Source: Nitrospinae bacterium CG11_big_fil_rev_8_21_14_0_20_45_15
Lineage (GTDB): Bacteria > Nitrospinota > Nitrospinia > Nitrospinales > VA-1
Length of the DNA: 36,051 nucleotides
Reading direction: 5' to 3'
NCBI GenBank assembly: GCA_002787235.1
Contig: PCWG01000018.1
Coordinates: 1 to 36,051 of the forward strand
Positions 7,778-15,978 of the stretch are shown in pieces. Positions within the stretch are counted from its first letter, which is position 1. Each line of letters begins with the position of its first letter. Both the position numbers and the translations under genes were made by a program. Below the pieces are notes generated by a model. It was given only the letters and a program-made list of their open reading frames with translations, did not search any database and had not been told where the DNA came from.

Positions 7778-7806
7778 TTGACAGTTGATTAACTTTTATT
7801 TCAAAT
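7778..7806 (+). promoter_or_regulatory. Candidate sigma-70 promoter of the collagen-like gene
   Basis: TTGACA at 7778-7783 is a perfect -35 box. Seventeen bases later stands TCAAAT (7801-7806), a weak -10 box. The expected transcript would start about ten bases before the ATG at 7823, leaving room for the GGAG ribosome site. The inverted repeat CGACTG/CAGTCG (7740-7757) just upstream could be an activator or repressor site. Confidence 0.45.
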
Positions 7807-7822
7807 CCGAATGGAGAAAATA

Positions 7823-9091
7823 ATGAAAACCTTTACGAAAAATCCATATGTAATTTTTTACATGAGTTTTATATTTTTATTCCTTCAATTTGCGAGTGCT
7901 GTTTTAGTTGATCACTCAGCTTGGACCAACATTGCTTTTGCAAAAGACAATGACAAAGATAAAGACAGTGACAAAGAATTAAAAGGCAACAAACTACTGA
8001 TTCAAGCTGTACAAGACTTGCAAGGACAAACCGCCGATCTTCAAAATCAAATCAATAACATCGAGTTAACCCCCGGACCACAAGGCCCTGCGGGTCCACA
8101 AGGTCCCGTTGGTTTGACTGGAGCCACAGGACCGCAAGGTCTTCCCGGCAACAATGGGACCGATGGTGCAACCGGTCCTCAAGGTCCGCAAGGACCTGCC
8201 GGTCAAGACGTTGACCCTGCCGTGTTAGCGGCTTTGCAAGCCAATATTGTTACGTTACAGAATCAGGTTGCGGCACTCATCACACAGAATGCTACTCTGC
8301 AAACCCAGGTCAATGCCCTCTCCAATATCAACACGGTGGCATTGACCACCGATGTGAGCGACCTCAAAAACCGCCTCACGGGTGTCTCTCGTAATGGTAA
8401 CACCCTGTTGTTCTCCGGCATGAACTTGCAGGTAGTCAGCGGGTCTGGGGCAACCGATGGAGTCGTCAATGGCCTGGGCAATGTGATCGTCGGTTACGAT
8501 GAGAACATGGGGGCTACCGAGTCGGCGCAATTGTCATTTGCGCCAGGAAAAACGGGCTCACACAACCTTGTCGTCGGAATGGGTCACAGTTATCTGGGGT
8601 ACGGTGGGTTGGTGGTCGGGCATTCCAATGCTATAGGTACGGTAGATGGTGCGGGCGTGGTGACTGGAAATTTTTCATCAGTGACAACGGGCTATATGAA
8701 CCAGGCCACAGGGGAATATGCCTCTGTAAATGGTGGCGCATACAACAAGGCGTCTAATATGGCGGCTACCGCTACAGGCTATAACAATACCGCTTCGGGA
8801 CCCTACTCCAATGTCAGTGGTGGACAATCTAATACTGCCCAAGGTAGTTATTCCTCAATCAGCGGAGGAGCCAATGGTTTTGCCAATGGAGATTACGCGT
8901 CTATAAGTGGTGGAAATTTGAACACTGCCGGTGGATATGCGACTTCCATTGCAGGGGGAATTTATAATCTAACGACAGGAACATATTCTGTCATCTCTGG
9001 AGGAGGATATAACTTATCTTCGGGATTTGCATCTACTGTAGGTGGGGGATATCAGCAAGCGGCATACCTCCAATGGCACGCTGTCAATTGA
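7823..9091 (+). CDS. Collagen-like surface protein with trimeric-adhesin head-like repeats
   Basis: ATG at 7823 is chosen over ATG at 7811 because GGAG lies six bases before it, giving 422 residues. The N-terminus is a long hydrophobic export signal. A short coiled coil ([19 protein letters not shown]) leads into about 15 Gly-X-Y triplets ([19 protein letters not shown] and on), then a second coiled coil. From about residue 190 come head-like repeats in the style of YadA/Hia adhesins, with units such as [24 protein letters not shown] about every 14-16 residues. The protein stops inside this region. No C-terminal beta-barrel anchor is visible, so it is either secreted or truncated. It is probably a trimeric surface or matrix protein. 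Confidence 0.8.
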   Translation: MKTFTKNPYVIFYMSFIFLFLQFASAVLVDHSAWTNIAFAKDNDKDKDSDKELKGNKLLIQAVQDLQGQTADLQNQINNIELTPGPQGPAGPQGPVGLTGATGPQGLPGNNGTDGATGPQGPQGPAGQDVDPAVLAALQANIVTLQNQVAALITQNATLQTQVNALSNINTVALTTDVSDLKNRLTGVSRNGNTLLFSGMNLQVVSGSGATDGVVNGLGNVIVGYDENMGATESAQLSFAPGKTGSHNLVVGMGHSYLGYGGLVVGHSNAIGTVDGAGVVTGNFSSVTTGYMNQATGEYASVNGGAYNKASNMAATATGYNNTASGPYSNVSGGQSNTAQGSYSSISGGANGFANGDYASISGGNLNTAGGYATSIAGGIYNLTTGTYSVISGGGYNLSSGFASTVGGGYQQAAYLQWHAVN

Positions 9092-9154
9092 GAATGGCAT
9101 CCGGTGGAGCCGGCATTGATGATTCCCGTTCAATCATCCTTTGATAACTAAAAA

Positions 9155-9182
9155 GTCGGAAGAGGAACACACCTCTTCCGAC
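9155..9182. terminator. Perfect 11-bp hairpin after the collagen-like gene
   Basis: GTCGGAAGAGG pairs perfectly with CCTCTTCCGAC around an AACACA loop. The plus-strand tail (ATTTGATT) is a weak U-run, and the minus-strand tail (TTTTAGTT) is slightly better. It probably ends transcription of the collagen-like gene, perhaps in both directions. Confidence 0.65.
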
Positions 9183-9320
9183 ATTTGATTCCTGACGGAA
9201 TGATTGCGAGTTTTAGAATTCCATAGAAACCGTGGGAATACTCGACAGCTTGCGAAGCTTGCATCATTCTATTGCTTAATCCTGTCACTGCTAAAGAGAA
9301 GATTTCTTCTCTAAATAAAA
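9183..9320. other. Short gene-free spacer between two hairpins
   Basis: No convincing gene is present. The minus strand has an open frame of about 61 codons, but it starts with TTG, has no ribosome site, and runs through both flanking hairpins. A small AGAGAA/TTCTCT hairpin lies at 9294-9311. A small RNA ending at the strong terminator just downstream is possible, but I found no good promoter. Confidence 0.25.
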
Positions 9321-9359
9321 TCCCACCTGTCAATCATCCGGCGGCAGGTGGGATTTTTT
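9321..9359 (+). terminator. Strong Rho-independent terminator, possibly bidirectional
   Basis: TCCCACCTG pairs with CAGGTGGGA around a 15-base loop, followed by six T residues. The A-rich left flank (AAATAAAA) allows the stem to lengthen and gives a U-run for the minus strand too. It lies about 230 bases past the collagen-like gene, beyond another hairpin, so what it terminates is unclear. Confidence 0.75.
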
Positions 9360-9483
9360 ATGCTTCCTGTTGGACAAAGGAACCCAAGTGCAGATAATCA
9401 GGTCTGTCTTTCATCCCAATTGCACAAATCATCAATATTTCAGCAAAAAGTGGGACAGGAGTGGGACTATTAAATATTAATAG

Positions 9484-9514
9484 AAAAAGGGTTGCGAAGA
9501 AAACTTCACAACCC
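9484..9514 (-). terminator. Rho-independent terminator of the tRNA-Thr gene
   Basis: On the minus strand GGGTTGTGAAG pairs with CTTCGCAACCC around TTTT, with one mismatch in 11 pairs. Five T residues follow directly. It lies about 15 bases past the tRNA 3' end, as expected for a monocistronic tRNA transcript. Confidence 0.85.
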
Positions 9515-9528
9515 CTTATATTTTAAGA

Positions 9529-9600
<72 letters not shown>

Positions 9601-9626
9601 TTGTATCTTCTGATTTTGGACTCGGC

Positions 9627-9655
9627 ATTAAAACCGTTTTCCAGAGAAAAATCAA
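9627..9655 (-). promoter_or_regulatory. Sigma-70-type promoter of tRNA-Thr
   Basis: On the minus strand TTGATT (9650-9655) and TTTAAT (9627-9632) are separated by exactly 17 bases. The start point would fall about 20 bases before the tRNA 5' end, a usual leader length for processing by RNase P. Confidence 0.65.
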
Positions 9656-9958
9656 CTTTTATCTTTATTTATTTGCGGATGTTGCTCTTGCTTTTGTTTG
9701 CGGCTTTCTTCTGATGCTTTTAATCGGAAAGCATTGGGTTAAATTTGACAGGTCTATGTATTTCAGCTATTTTTATATGTTCTCATGGTAGCTTTTATGC
9801 TTGAGAAATTTTATAAATTTAATATTTGCTTGGTCTTGCCGGGTGTTTGCGCTTTCTTTAACAATACACGATTTTTGGGGTATGTGTATTGTAATGGTTC
9901 TCAAGCTTGGTGAGTCGCAAAATAAGATATATTCAATTGTCAGGGGTTTGCGAAAATT
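9656..9958. other. Leader region upstream of ilvB with a 9-bp dyad
   Basis: No gene is seen. The region is AT-rich up to about 9830. ACAATACAC (9861-9869) and GTGTATTGT (9884-9892) form a perfect 9-base inverted repeat around a 14-base loop, ending 66 bases before the ilvB start. It could be an operator or a leader hairpin. No U-run follows, so it is not a standard attenuator. I see no leader peptide rich in branched-chain codons. Confidence 0.4.
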
Positions 9959-11761
9959 ATGAATTCTCCAAAAAACGTTAAGTCAAAAAAGCCGGATTCC
10001 AAGAAGGCGAAGGCGGGTACAAAACAACCGATCATGAAGGGGCGCGACATCATTGTACGTGCTTTGGAAAATGAAGGGGTGGAAGTGATCTTTGGTTACC
10101 CTGGTGGCACGTCTATGGAGATTCATCAGGGTCTGACTTTGAGTAAGAAGATTCGTATGGTTTTGCCGCGTCACGAACAAGGGGGCTCTTTTGCGGCAGG
10201 GGGATATGCGCGCGCTACGGGTAAAATCGGGGTGTGTATGGCGACTTCTGGTCCGGGGGCAACTAATTTGTTGACGGGGATCATGGATGCGAAGATGGAC
10301 AGCATTCCTCTTCTTGCGATTACGGGGCAGGTTCCTTCGACTGTTTTGGGAAGCGATGCGTTTCAGGAAACGGACATCATGGGTGCGACCTTCCCGTTGG
10401 TGAAGCACAGTTATATGATTGATGATATCAATGATATTCCGCGTGTGGTTCATGAGGCGTGCATCATTGCGACGACGGGGCGACCGGGGCCTGTTCTCAT
10501 TGATATTCCTAAAAATATTCAGCAACAGGAAACGGTTCCTGATTTCAACGTTACTTTCGATTGTCCGGGTTACAAGCCAAATCTTACGCCTTCGATGTTT
10601 CAGATCAAAAAGGCAATTCACGCGATTAAGGAATCGAAACGTCCGATCATTTATTCAGGCGGGGGCATCGTTTCCAGTGAGGCTTCAAAGGAACTGCGCG
10701 CTTTTGTTAAAAAGACGGGGATTCCTATCACGACAACGGTTATGGGGCTTGGGACTTATCCTTCGGATGGTCCAAATTCGCTCCGAATGCTGGGAATGCA
10801 TGGTGCGGTTTACGCCAATATCGCGATGAATCATGCCGATCTCATCATCGCTTTGGGGGTTCGCTTCGATGACCGGGTAACGGGCAAGCTGTCGGAATTC
10901 TGCAAGAATGCGAAAATCATCCATGTCGATCTGGACCCGGCGGAAATCAACAAAAATATCATCGCGGATATTCCCATTCAAGGGGATGTCCGGCAGGCTC
11001 TGAAAATGATGAATCAAGGTGTCGAGATGAAAACAGACATCAAGCCATGGGTCAAGCGGGTCAATGACTGGAAAGAGGAGTTCCCGCTTCGCTACGATTT
11101 GCATGAGAACGATATTGTTCCGCAGAACGTGATCTGTGAGTTGCGTAAACTTGCTGATCGGGATGCGGTGGTTTCTGTCGGCGTGGGTCAACATCAAATG
11201 TGGACGGCGCAATTCTGGGATTTCTATGAGCCGCGTCAATGGCTTTGTTCTTCTGGTTTGGGGGCGATGGGCTTTGGTTTGCCTGCGGCTATGGGGGCAC
11301 AGGTTGCTTTGCCTGACCGACAGGTTATCAACATAGACGGTGACGGTTGTTTCTTGATGAACATTCAGGAATTGCAGACTTGCAAGATCGAAAACATCCC
11401 TGTCAAAAACGTGGTGTTGAATAACGCGCATCTGGGGATGGTCGCGCAATGGGAAGACCGGTTCTATAAATCGCTTCGTGGTCACACTTATTTGGGCGAT
11501 GCGAACTTTGCTGAAATCGCACATGCTTTCGGTGTTAAGTCAGAGAGTATCAGCAAGCCAGAAGAAGTCATTCCCGCGCTCAAGAGAATGTTGAAGCACA
11601 AGGGACCTTACGTTCTGGATGTCAAATATCCTTACAATGATGAGAGCAGGGGACATGTTATGCCGATGATTCCTTCCAATCATACCTATCTCGATACCTG
11701 CCTCAATGAGTCGCAGTCTTTACGGGATTACTGGAAGGGCAAGGGCATTCTTGAGGATTGA
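9959..11761 (+). CDS. ilvB: Acetolactate synthase, large (catalytic) subunit
   Basis: This enzyme condenses two pyruvates, or pyruvate and 2-oxobutyrate, in branched-chain amino acid synthesis, using thiamine diphosphate and FAD. The 600-residue protein has the order expected of the family. The N-terminal domain has FGYPGG and the catalytic glutamate in PRHEQGG (E73). MATSGPGATNLLTGI and the central FAD-associated domain follow. The C-terminal domain has GDGCFLMN, the thiamine-diphosphate/magnesium motif near residue 460. A lysine-rich extension of about 25 residues precedes the domain. The regulatory subunit gene ilvN and ilvC are not adjacent, which is unusual for a biosynthetic ilvB. The next gene on the same strand begins 70 bases later and is an unrelated glycosyltransferase. 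Confidence 0.93.
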   Translation: MNSPKNVKSKKPDSKKAKAGTKQPIMKGRDIIVRALENEGVEVIFGYPGGTSMEIHQGLTLSKKIRMVLPRHEQGGSFAAGGYARATGKIGVCMATSGPGATNLLTGIMDAKMDSIPLLAITGQVPSTVLGSDAFQETDIMGATFPLVKHSYMIDDINDIPRVVHEACIIATTGRPGPVLIDIPKNIQQQETVPDFNVTFDCPGYKPNLTPSMFQIKKAIHAIKESKRPIIYSGGGIVSSEASKELRAFVKKTGIPITTTVMGLGTYPSDGPNSLRMLGMHGAVYANIAMNHADLIIALGVRFDDRVTGKLSEFCKNAKIIHVDLDPAEINKNIIADIPIQGDVRQALKMMNQGVEMKTDIKPWVKRVNDWKEEFPLRYDLHENDIVPQNVICELRKLADRDAVVSVGVGQHQMWTAQFWDFYEPRQWLCSSGLGAMGFGLPAAMGAQVALPDRQVINIDGDGCFLMNIQELQTCKIENIPVKNVVLNNAHLGMVAQWEDRFYKSLRGHTYLGDANFAEIAHAFGVKSESISKPEEVIPALKRMLKHKGPYVLDVKYPYNDESRGHVMPMIPSNHTYLDTCLNESQSLRDYWKGKGILED

Positions 11762-11831
11762 TCGGTATTTACGGACGGTCTCCTGTCATCAGTTTGTATC
11801 ACTCTATGATATTCCCTGACGGTGAGGATTG

Positions 11832-13514
11832 ATGACAGAAAATGTTCTCAAAGGGCATTGGCGATATTTGATTTACTTGCCCGTATTGACAGGATTTGTT
11901 TTGTTTTTCTGGGCTTCTCTGCATACGGATCTGTCCAAGCGTGAAGCACGGGAAGGCATTCCTGTCCTGCGCATGCAGGAAAATAAAAGCTGGTTGATTC
12001 CACGCATTGACGAAAACACCATACGTACCAAACCACCGCTCTGGCACTGGCTGGCCTGGGCAAGTACAGAAGTCGCTGGCACCCATGAAACCACGCTGAG
12101 GTTCCCTTCTGTTTTGGCGGGAACAGGAAGCGTCGCTCTGACGGTCTGGTTCGGCTTGCGCCTGTTCTCCCCTCTCACAGGATTTCTTTCCGGTTTGCTT
12201 TTGGCCTTGAGCTGGCGGACGATTTATCTCTCCTCCCATGCACGCATCGATATGTTGTTTGCATTTTTTACGACCGCGAGTCTGGCATTGTTGTGGAAAC
12301 TTTGGGCCGAAGAGAATTCTCAAATGAGGCGGCGATACACCTGGTTTGCAGGTGCCGCTTTATCCGGTGCGGTGCTGACAAAGGGTCCGTTGGGTCTGCT
12401 TTTTCCTTTGATGACGATGGCGGGATTTTCGTGGCGTACGCGGGCGGGGTGGCGTGCATTGCCTTGGAAGCCACTCATCGGAATCCCACTGGCGGTTGCA
12501 GGAATGTGGGCCGGGGCGGCAATTTGGGAAGGGGGACCGGCTTTTCAACAAATGTTGTATCAGGAACTTGTGGGACGGTTGACGAGCAGTGAAGCGATTC
12601 AGGTTCATCATGAGCCCTTTTATTTTTATATTCCCAGAATTTTAGTGGACCTCGCACCTTGGGGTTTCTTTCTCCCACCGGCGTTATGGTACGGTTGGAC
12701 GCATCGACAAAAAGAATTGCCGTGGCTGTTCCCGGCTTTGGCTTTTAGTCTTCTATTCATTTTTTTGTCCCTGTTGTCCGGCAAGCGCGGTGATTATTTA
12801 TTGCCCTTGTATCCGTTTGCGGTCATCATTGTCGCTGTTTATTTTATTGAAGGAATGGGGAAAGTTTCTTCCTGGTTCTGGAAAATACCTGCAGGGGTAT
12901 TGGCCTTTTGCATGGTAGTTTTTGCTGTTATTTTAGCGACTCCCTTGTATTTCCATGAACTGGACCCGGAAACCCAACTTCGATTTTTATCGGCCAGGGA
13001 TCGTTGGAGTGTTGGGTTCCTGTTAAAAAATCACTTACCCGGCGCATGGTTTCTTGCCTCCAGTTCCCTTGTGATGTTGATTTGTGCCGGGCTGTCCATG
13101 GCGAGTATCCTGCGCAATAAAGGCCGACAACTCATCGGAATCACAAGCTTCTGGTTTCTTGCCACCGTGTCATTTGTGATGGGTCCGCTTGCTCAAGCCA
13201 TCGACGACCAAACGACATTGAGACCTTTTGCTAAAGAAGTATTGAAGTTCGCAGGCGACCGCCCTTTGTACCATTATGGTGAACCGCGCGAAAATTTATT
13301 ATATTATCTGGACAGATCATTACCCACTTTAGTGGATGACGAGATATTGACTGAATTGCAAAAACCGTCACATCCCTTGTTGCTTGGGAAAAACTCAGTT
13401 CGCCAGCATTTGTTGGATTTATCATCTGAATTGGAAGTGGTGCTGGATTCGAGGCAACCGTTCAAAGGCTATAGTTTATTATCTCTAAAATCTCAGAAAG
13501 AGAACCCATTTTGA
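11832..13514 (+). CDS. GT39/ArnT-like membrane glycosyltransferase
   Basis: This 560-residue integral membrane protein resembles the ArnT/PMT superfamily (dolichyl- or undecaprenyl-phosphate-sugar glycosyltransferases). The first periplasmic loop has DLSKREAREGIPVLRM, the family's acidic-R-E-A-R signature. It is followed by TKPPLWHWLAW, the family's conserved KPPL-type segment, and HARIDMLFAFF. About a dozen hydrophobic spans follow, then a soluble C-terminal domain of about 110 residues. It probably transfers a lipid-linked sugar to lipid A or another envelope acceptor. ATG at 11832 is preferred to the adjacent TTG at 11829; GGTGAGG precedes it. Its stop overlaps the start of the next membrane protein gene (TTGA), so the two are coupled. 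Confidence 0.82.
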   Translation: MTENVLKGHWRYLIYLPVLTGFVLFFWASLHTDLSKREAREGIPVLRMQENKSWLIPRIDENTIRTKPPLWHWLAWASTEVAGTHETTLRFPSVLAGTGSVALTVWFGLRLFSPLTGFLSGLLLALSWRTIYLSSHARIDMLFAFFTTASLALLWKLWAEENSQMRRRYTWFAGAALSGAVLTKGPLGLLFPLMTMAGFSWRTRAGWRALPWKPLIGIPLAVAGMWAGAAIWEGGPAFQQMLYQELVGRLTSSEAIQVHHEPFYFYIPRILVDLAPWGFFLPPALWYGWTHRQKELPWLFPALAFSLLFIFLSLLSGKRGDYLLPLYPFAVIIVAVYFIEGMGKVSSWFWKIPAGVLAFCMVVFAVILATPLYFHELDPETQLRFLSARDRWSVGFLLKNHLPGAWFLASSSLVMLICAGLSMASILRNKGRQLIGITSFWFLATVSFVMGPLAQAIDDQTTLRPFAKEVLKFAGDRPLYHYGEPRENLLYYLDRSLPTLVDDEILTELQKPSHPLLLGKNSVRQHLLDLSSELEVVLDSRQPFKGYSLLSLKSQKENPF

Positions 13515-14395
13515 CCTCTATCGCGCCCTGGAAGAAAAATACAGGACTCATTCTCAAACTGCTGATCCTTGCAGATTTTGTGGGTTTGTTCTTTATTTAT
13601 TTACGCACCGAGTTTCATCTCGATATTTTCCCGTTTCTTGGCAACCGGCTGAATACACTGCTGGCACTGGTTTTGATAAAAACTTTTATTCTGGGGCGGG
13701 TACTGCCGGACTGGGGAGATCGCTGGATGGCTCGGCTGGACAACTGGGTATCCACGGTGCCCAAGCGTTATTATTTGTTGGCAGGTTTGCTTGGGACGGA
13801 AGTTTTCCTAGAAATCATGTGGTTTCTTTATCCCGAAAATTTTATGTGGAACCTCAATGCCGAAAAAGGATATGGCACTCATTTTTCGACGATTCAATTG
13901 TATGTAGTGGGATTGACCGTTTTGTTGTGTGCACGACTGGAGGGCAAAGACGCAGAGTTTAAAGCAAAGGCCCCATGGTATCTCCTGGCATCGATGTATT
14001 TCTTCATCGGTATCGATGATTGTATCGGGATTCATGAAAACTTCATCAAATGGTCGCAGAGCATCGCCCCCAAGGCAAATGCCTTTCATTTCATCCATGA
14101 ATGGTTGTGGTTTTACGGACCTTTCATAGCCGCTATGGTTGTATTCCTCGTATGGTTTTTTTTGAAGCGATTCAAGGAAACGCCAGGGGCATTGATTGTC
14201 AATTTTCTTGCACTCACCCTATGGATTGGTGTTTTGACATTGGAAGGATTGGCTAAAAATGTAGTGGACCCGACCGGTCTCGACGAAAGCAGGATTTTGA
14301 TTGGTATGGAAGAAGGGTTCGAGATGGTTGGCGCAACGTTGTTTCTTTTCGGATACGGACAATACCTCATCCATGCCCGAAGAAAAAAACAATAG
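13511..14395 (+). CDS. Multi-pass membrane protein of unknown function
   Basis: The 294-residue product has about eight hydrophobic spans. I do not recognise the family. Conserved-looking polar residues sit inside or next to membrane spans: GIDDCIGIHENF (about residue 175), FHFIHEWLWF (about 195) and GMEEGFEMVGA (near the end). Together they could form a metal site. The start is TTG at 13511, overlapping the glycosyltransferase stop in a TTGA. The first in-frame ATG lies some 70 codons inside, after two spans, so the TTG is the credible start. The coupling suggests that it works with the glycosyltransferase, perhaps in handling its lipid-linked donor or acceptor. The end of the gene carries the terminator of the convergent gcvPB operon. 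Confidence 0.6.
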   Translation: MTSIAPWKKNTGLILKLLILADFVGLFFIYLRTEFHLDIFPFLGNRLNTLLALVLIKTFILGRVLPDWGDRWMARLDNWVSTVPKRYYLLAGLLGTEVFLEIMWFLYPENFMWNLNAEKGYGTHFSTIQLYVVGLTVLLCARLEGKDAEFKAKAPWYLLASMYFFIGIDDCIGIHENFIKWSQSIAPKANAFHFIHEWLWFYGPFIAAMVVFLVWFFLKRFKETPGALIVNFLALTLWIGVLTLEGLAKNVVDPTGLDESRILIGMEEGFEMVGATLFLFGYGQYLIHARRKKQ

Positions 14396-14420
14396 GCCAT
14401 CGGAATTAACCCGATGGCCT
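14383..14420 (-). terminator. Rho-independent terminator of the gcvPB operon
   Basis: AGGCCATCGG pairs perfectly with CCGATGGCCT around a 7-base loop. On the minus strand it is followed by ATTGTTTTTTT. The U-run lies inside the last codons of the convergent membrane-protein gene. The plus-strand tail has no U-run. Confidence 0.85.
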
Positions 14421-14469
14421 GCAGTACGCAAATCTTTCCAATGTTCAGCTCAGAAATATTTGAATTGAC

Positions 14470-15978
14470 CTAACCCGCGTCTGTTGTTCGTTCCCATCGC
14501 AGAATAGGGTTTCTCGCGGCCTGAGTTTCATCGGGACGGGAGACGAACGCACGTTCGGGAGAGTCATGGTAGCGGTGTGTATCCTGTTTTCCCTTTTGCG
14601 AAATTTCTATCATTGCTGAAATAAATTCATCGAGCGTTTCTTTTGATTCGGTTTCGGTCGGTTCGATCATCAAAGCATTTTTGACAATCAGAGGGAAGTA
14701 AACGGTCGGCGGGTGAAAGCCATAATCGATCAAAGCTTTCGCAATGTCCATCGTGCTGACGCCACCCTGATTCTTATCGTTGAAGATACACTCGTGCAGA
14801 CTGGCATCGGGGTAGGGCAGGTGGTACTCTTTTCTTAACTTGGCCTTAATGTAGTTTGCGTTTAGAACGGCCATCTCTGCCGTTTCAGGAATGCCTTCCT
14901 TTCCGAGAGAGCGGATGTAGGCATAGGCGCGCAGAAGAATTCCAAAATTTCCATAAAAGTTTTTTAGCCGTCCGACACTTTTTTCGCCTTCTTTTTTCAG
15001 GCGGAATCCACGACTGGTTTTTTCCACCATGGGTAATGGCAGGTAAGGCTCCAGAGTTTTATTAACACCTACTGGGCCTGCGCCGGGTCCACCGCCGCCA
15101 TGAGGGGTCGAAAAGGTTTTGTGCAGGTTGAAATGCATGACATCGACGCCCATTTCTGCGAATCTTGTTTTCCCCATCACCGCGTTGAGATTGGCTCCAT
15201 CGCAGTACACCAGACCGCCTTTTTTGTGGACGATTTCGGTGATTGCCAAAATGTCTTTTTCGAACATTCCCAGCGTGTTGGGATTGGTCAGCATGATCCC
15301 TGCGGTGTCTTCATCCATCAATTGCTCGAGCTTAACCAGATCGATCAGACCATTGGGTCCGGAGCGCAGAGTAATAGAACGGTAACCGCACAGGGTTGCG
15401 CTTGCGGGATTGGTCCCATGTGCGGAGTCGGGCAACAGAATTTTAGAGCGTTGATCATTGCGTTCCTGATGATAGGCATGGATCATCAACATCCCCGCGA
15501 GTTCTCCCTGAGCACCTGCTGAGGGTTGCAGACAAACGGAAGACATGCCGCTGATTTCCTTCAGGTATTCTTGCAACTCAAACAGAATTTCCAAATTCCC
15601 TTGTGCCAGTTCTTCCGGCAGGTAGGGATGAGACCCGCTGAAGCTGGTGCGACCGGCAAGTTGATCGTTTATTTTCGGATTGTATTTCATGGTGCACGAA
15701 CCCAAAGGATAAAAATTGGAGTCGATGCTGAAATTCCATTGCGAGAGACGAGTGAAGTGTCTCACCACTTCGAGTTCGGAAAGTTCAGGAAATCCATCAA
15801 TGGGTTCTCTGATTTCGCTGGCAGGCAAGAGGTCACTCAAATCCGTTTCGGGGACGTCGCAGGCGGGCACTTTGCAGGCTCTTCTTCCTGCCGAACCGAG
15901 TTCAAAAACGAGACCTTCATTAAAAGCCAGACCCTTGCGAGCGGGACCTGTTTGAGAGTTTGTGGATGCTTCGTTCAT
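14470..15978 (-). CDS. gcvPB: Glycine dehydrogenase (decarboxylating) subunit 2
   Basis: This is the C-terminal-half subunit of two-part P protein in the glycine cleavage system. With GcvPA it decarboxylates glycine using PLP and passes the aminomethyl group to lipoyl-GcvH. The 502-residue protein carries the PLP lysine in FNLHKTFSTPHGGGGPG (K287). It also has LGSCTMKYNP, LLPDSAHGTNPASA and MLTNPNTLGMFE, all typical of GcvPB. Length is normal for the family. The start overlaps the stop of the upstream heptosyltransferase (ATGA), and CAGGAA precedes it. gcvPA, gcvT and gcvH are not in the window. Its place at the end of an envelope operon is therefore odd, probably reflecting shared transcription rather than shared pathway. 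Confidence 0.94.
   Translation of the reverse strand: MNEASTNSQTGPARKGLAFNEGLVFELGSAGRRACKVPACDVPETDLSDLLPASEIREPIDGFPELSELEVVRHFTRLSQWNFSIDSNFYPLGSCTMKYNPKINDQLAGRTSFSGSHPYLPEELAQGNLEILFELQEYLKEISGMSSVCLQPSAGAQGELAGMLMIHAYHQERNDQRSKILLPDSAHGTNPASATLCGYRSITLRSGPNGLIDLVKLEQLMDEDTAGIMLTNPNTLGMFEKDILAITEIVHKKGGLVYCDGANLNAVMGKTRFAEMGVDVMHFNLHKTFSTPHGGGGPGAGPVGVNKTLEPYLPLPMVEKTSRGFRLKKEGEKSVGRLKNFYGNFGILLRAYAYIRSLGKEGIPETAEMAVLNANYIKAKLRKEYHLPYPDASLHECIFNDKNQGGVSTMDIAKALIDYGFHPPTVYFPLIVKNALMIEPTETESKETLDEFISAMIEISQKGKQDTHRYHDSPERAFVSRPDETQAARNPILRWERTTDAG

Noticed and set aside
9148-9333. Minus-strand 61-codon open frame between the two hairpins
   Set aside because: It starts with TTG, has no ribosome site, and passes through both terminator hairpins. 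No family was recognised.
9983-10621. Long minus-strand open frame (212 codons) inside ilvB
   Set aside because: It lies wholly within a well-supported gene, is Arg/His/Asn-rich as expected of an antisense shadow, and shows no motif.
10685-11524. 279-codon minus-strand open frame inside ilvB
   Set aside because: It is a shadow of the ilvB coding strand. Composition is biased and no domain is recognisable.
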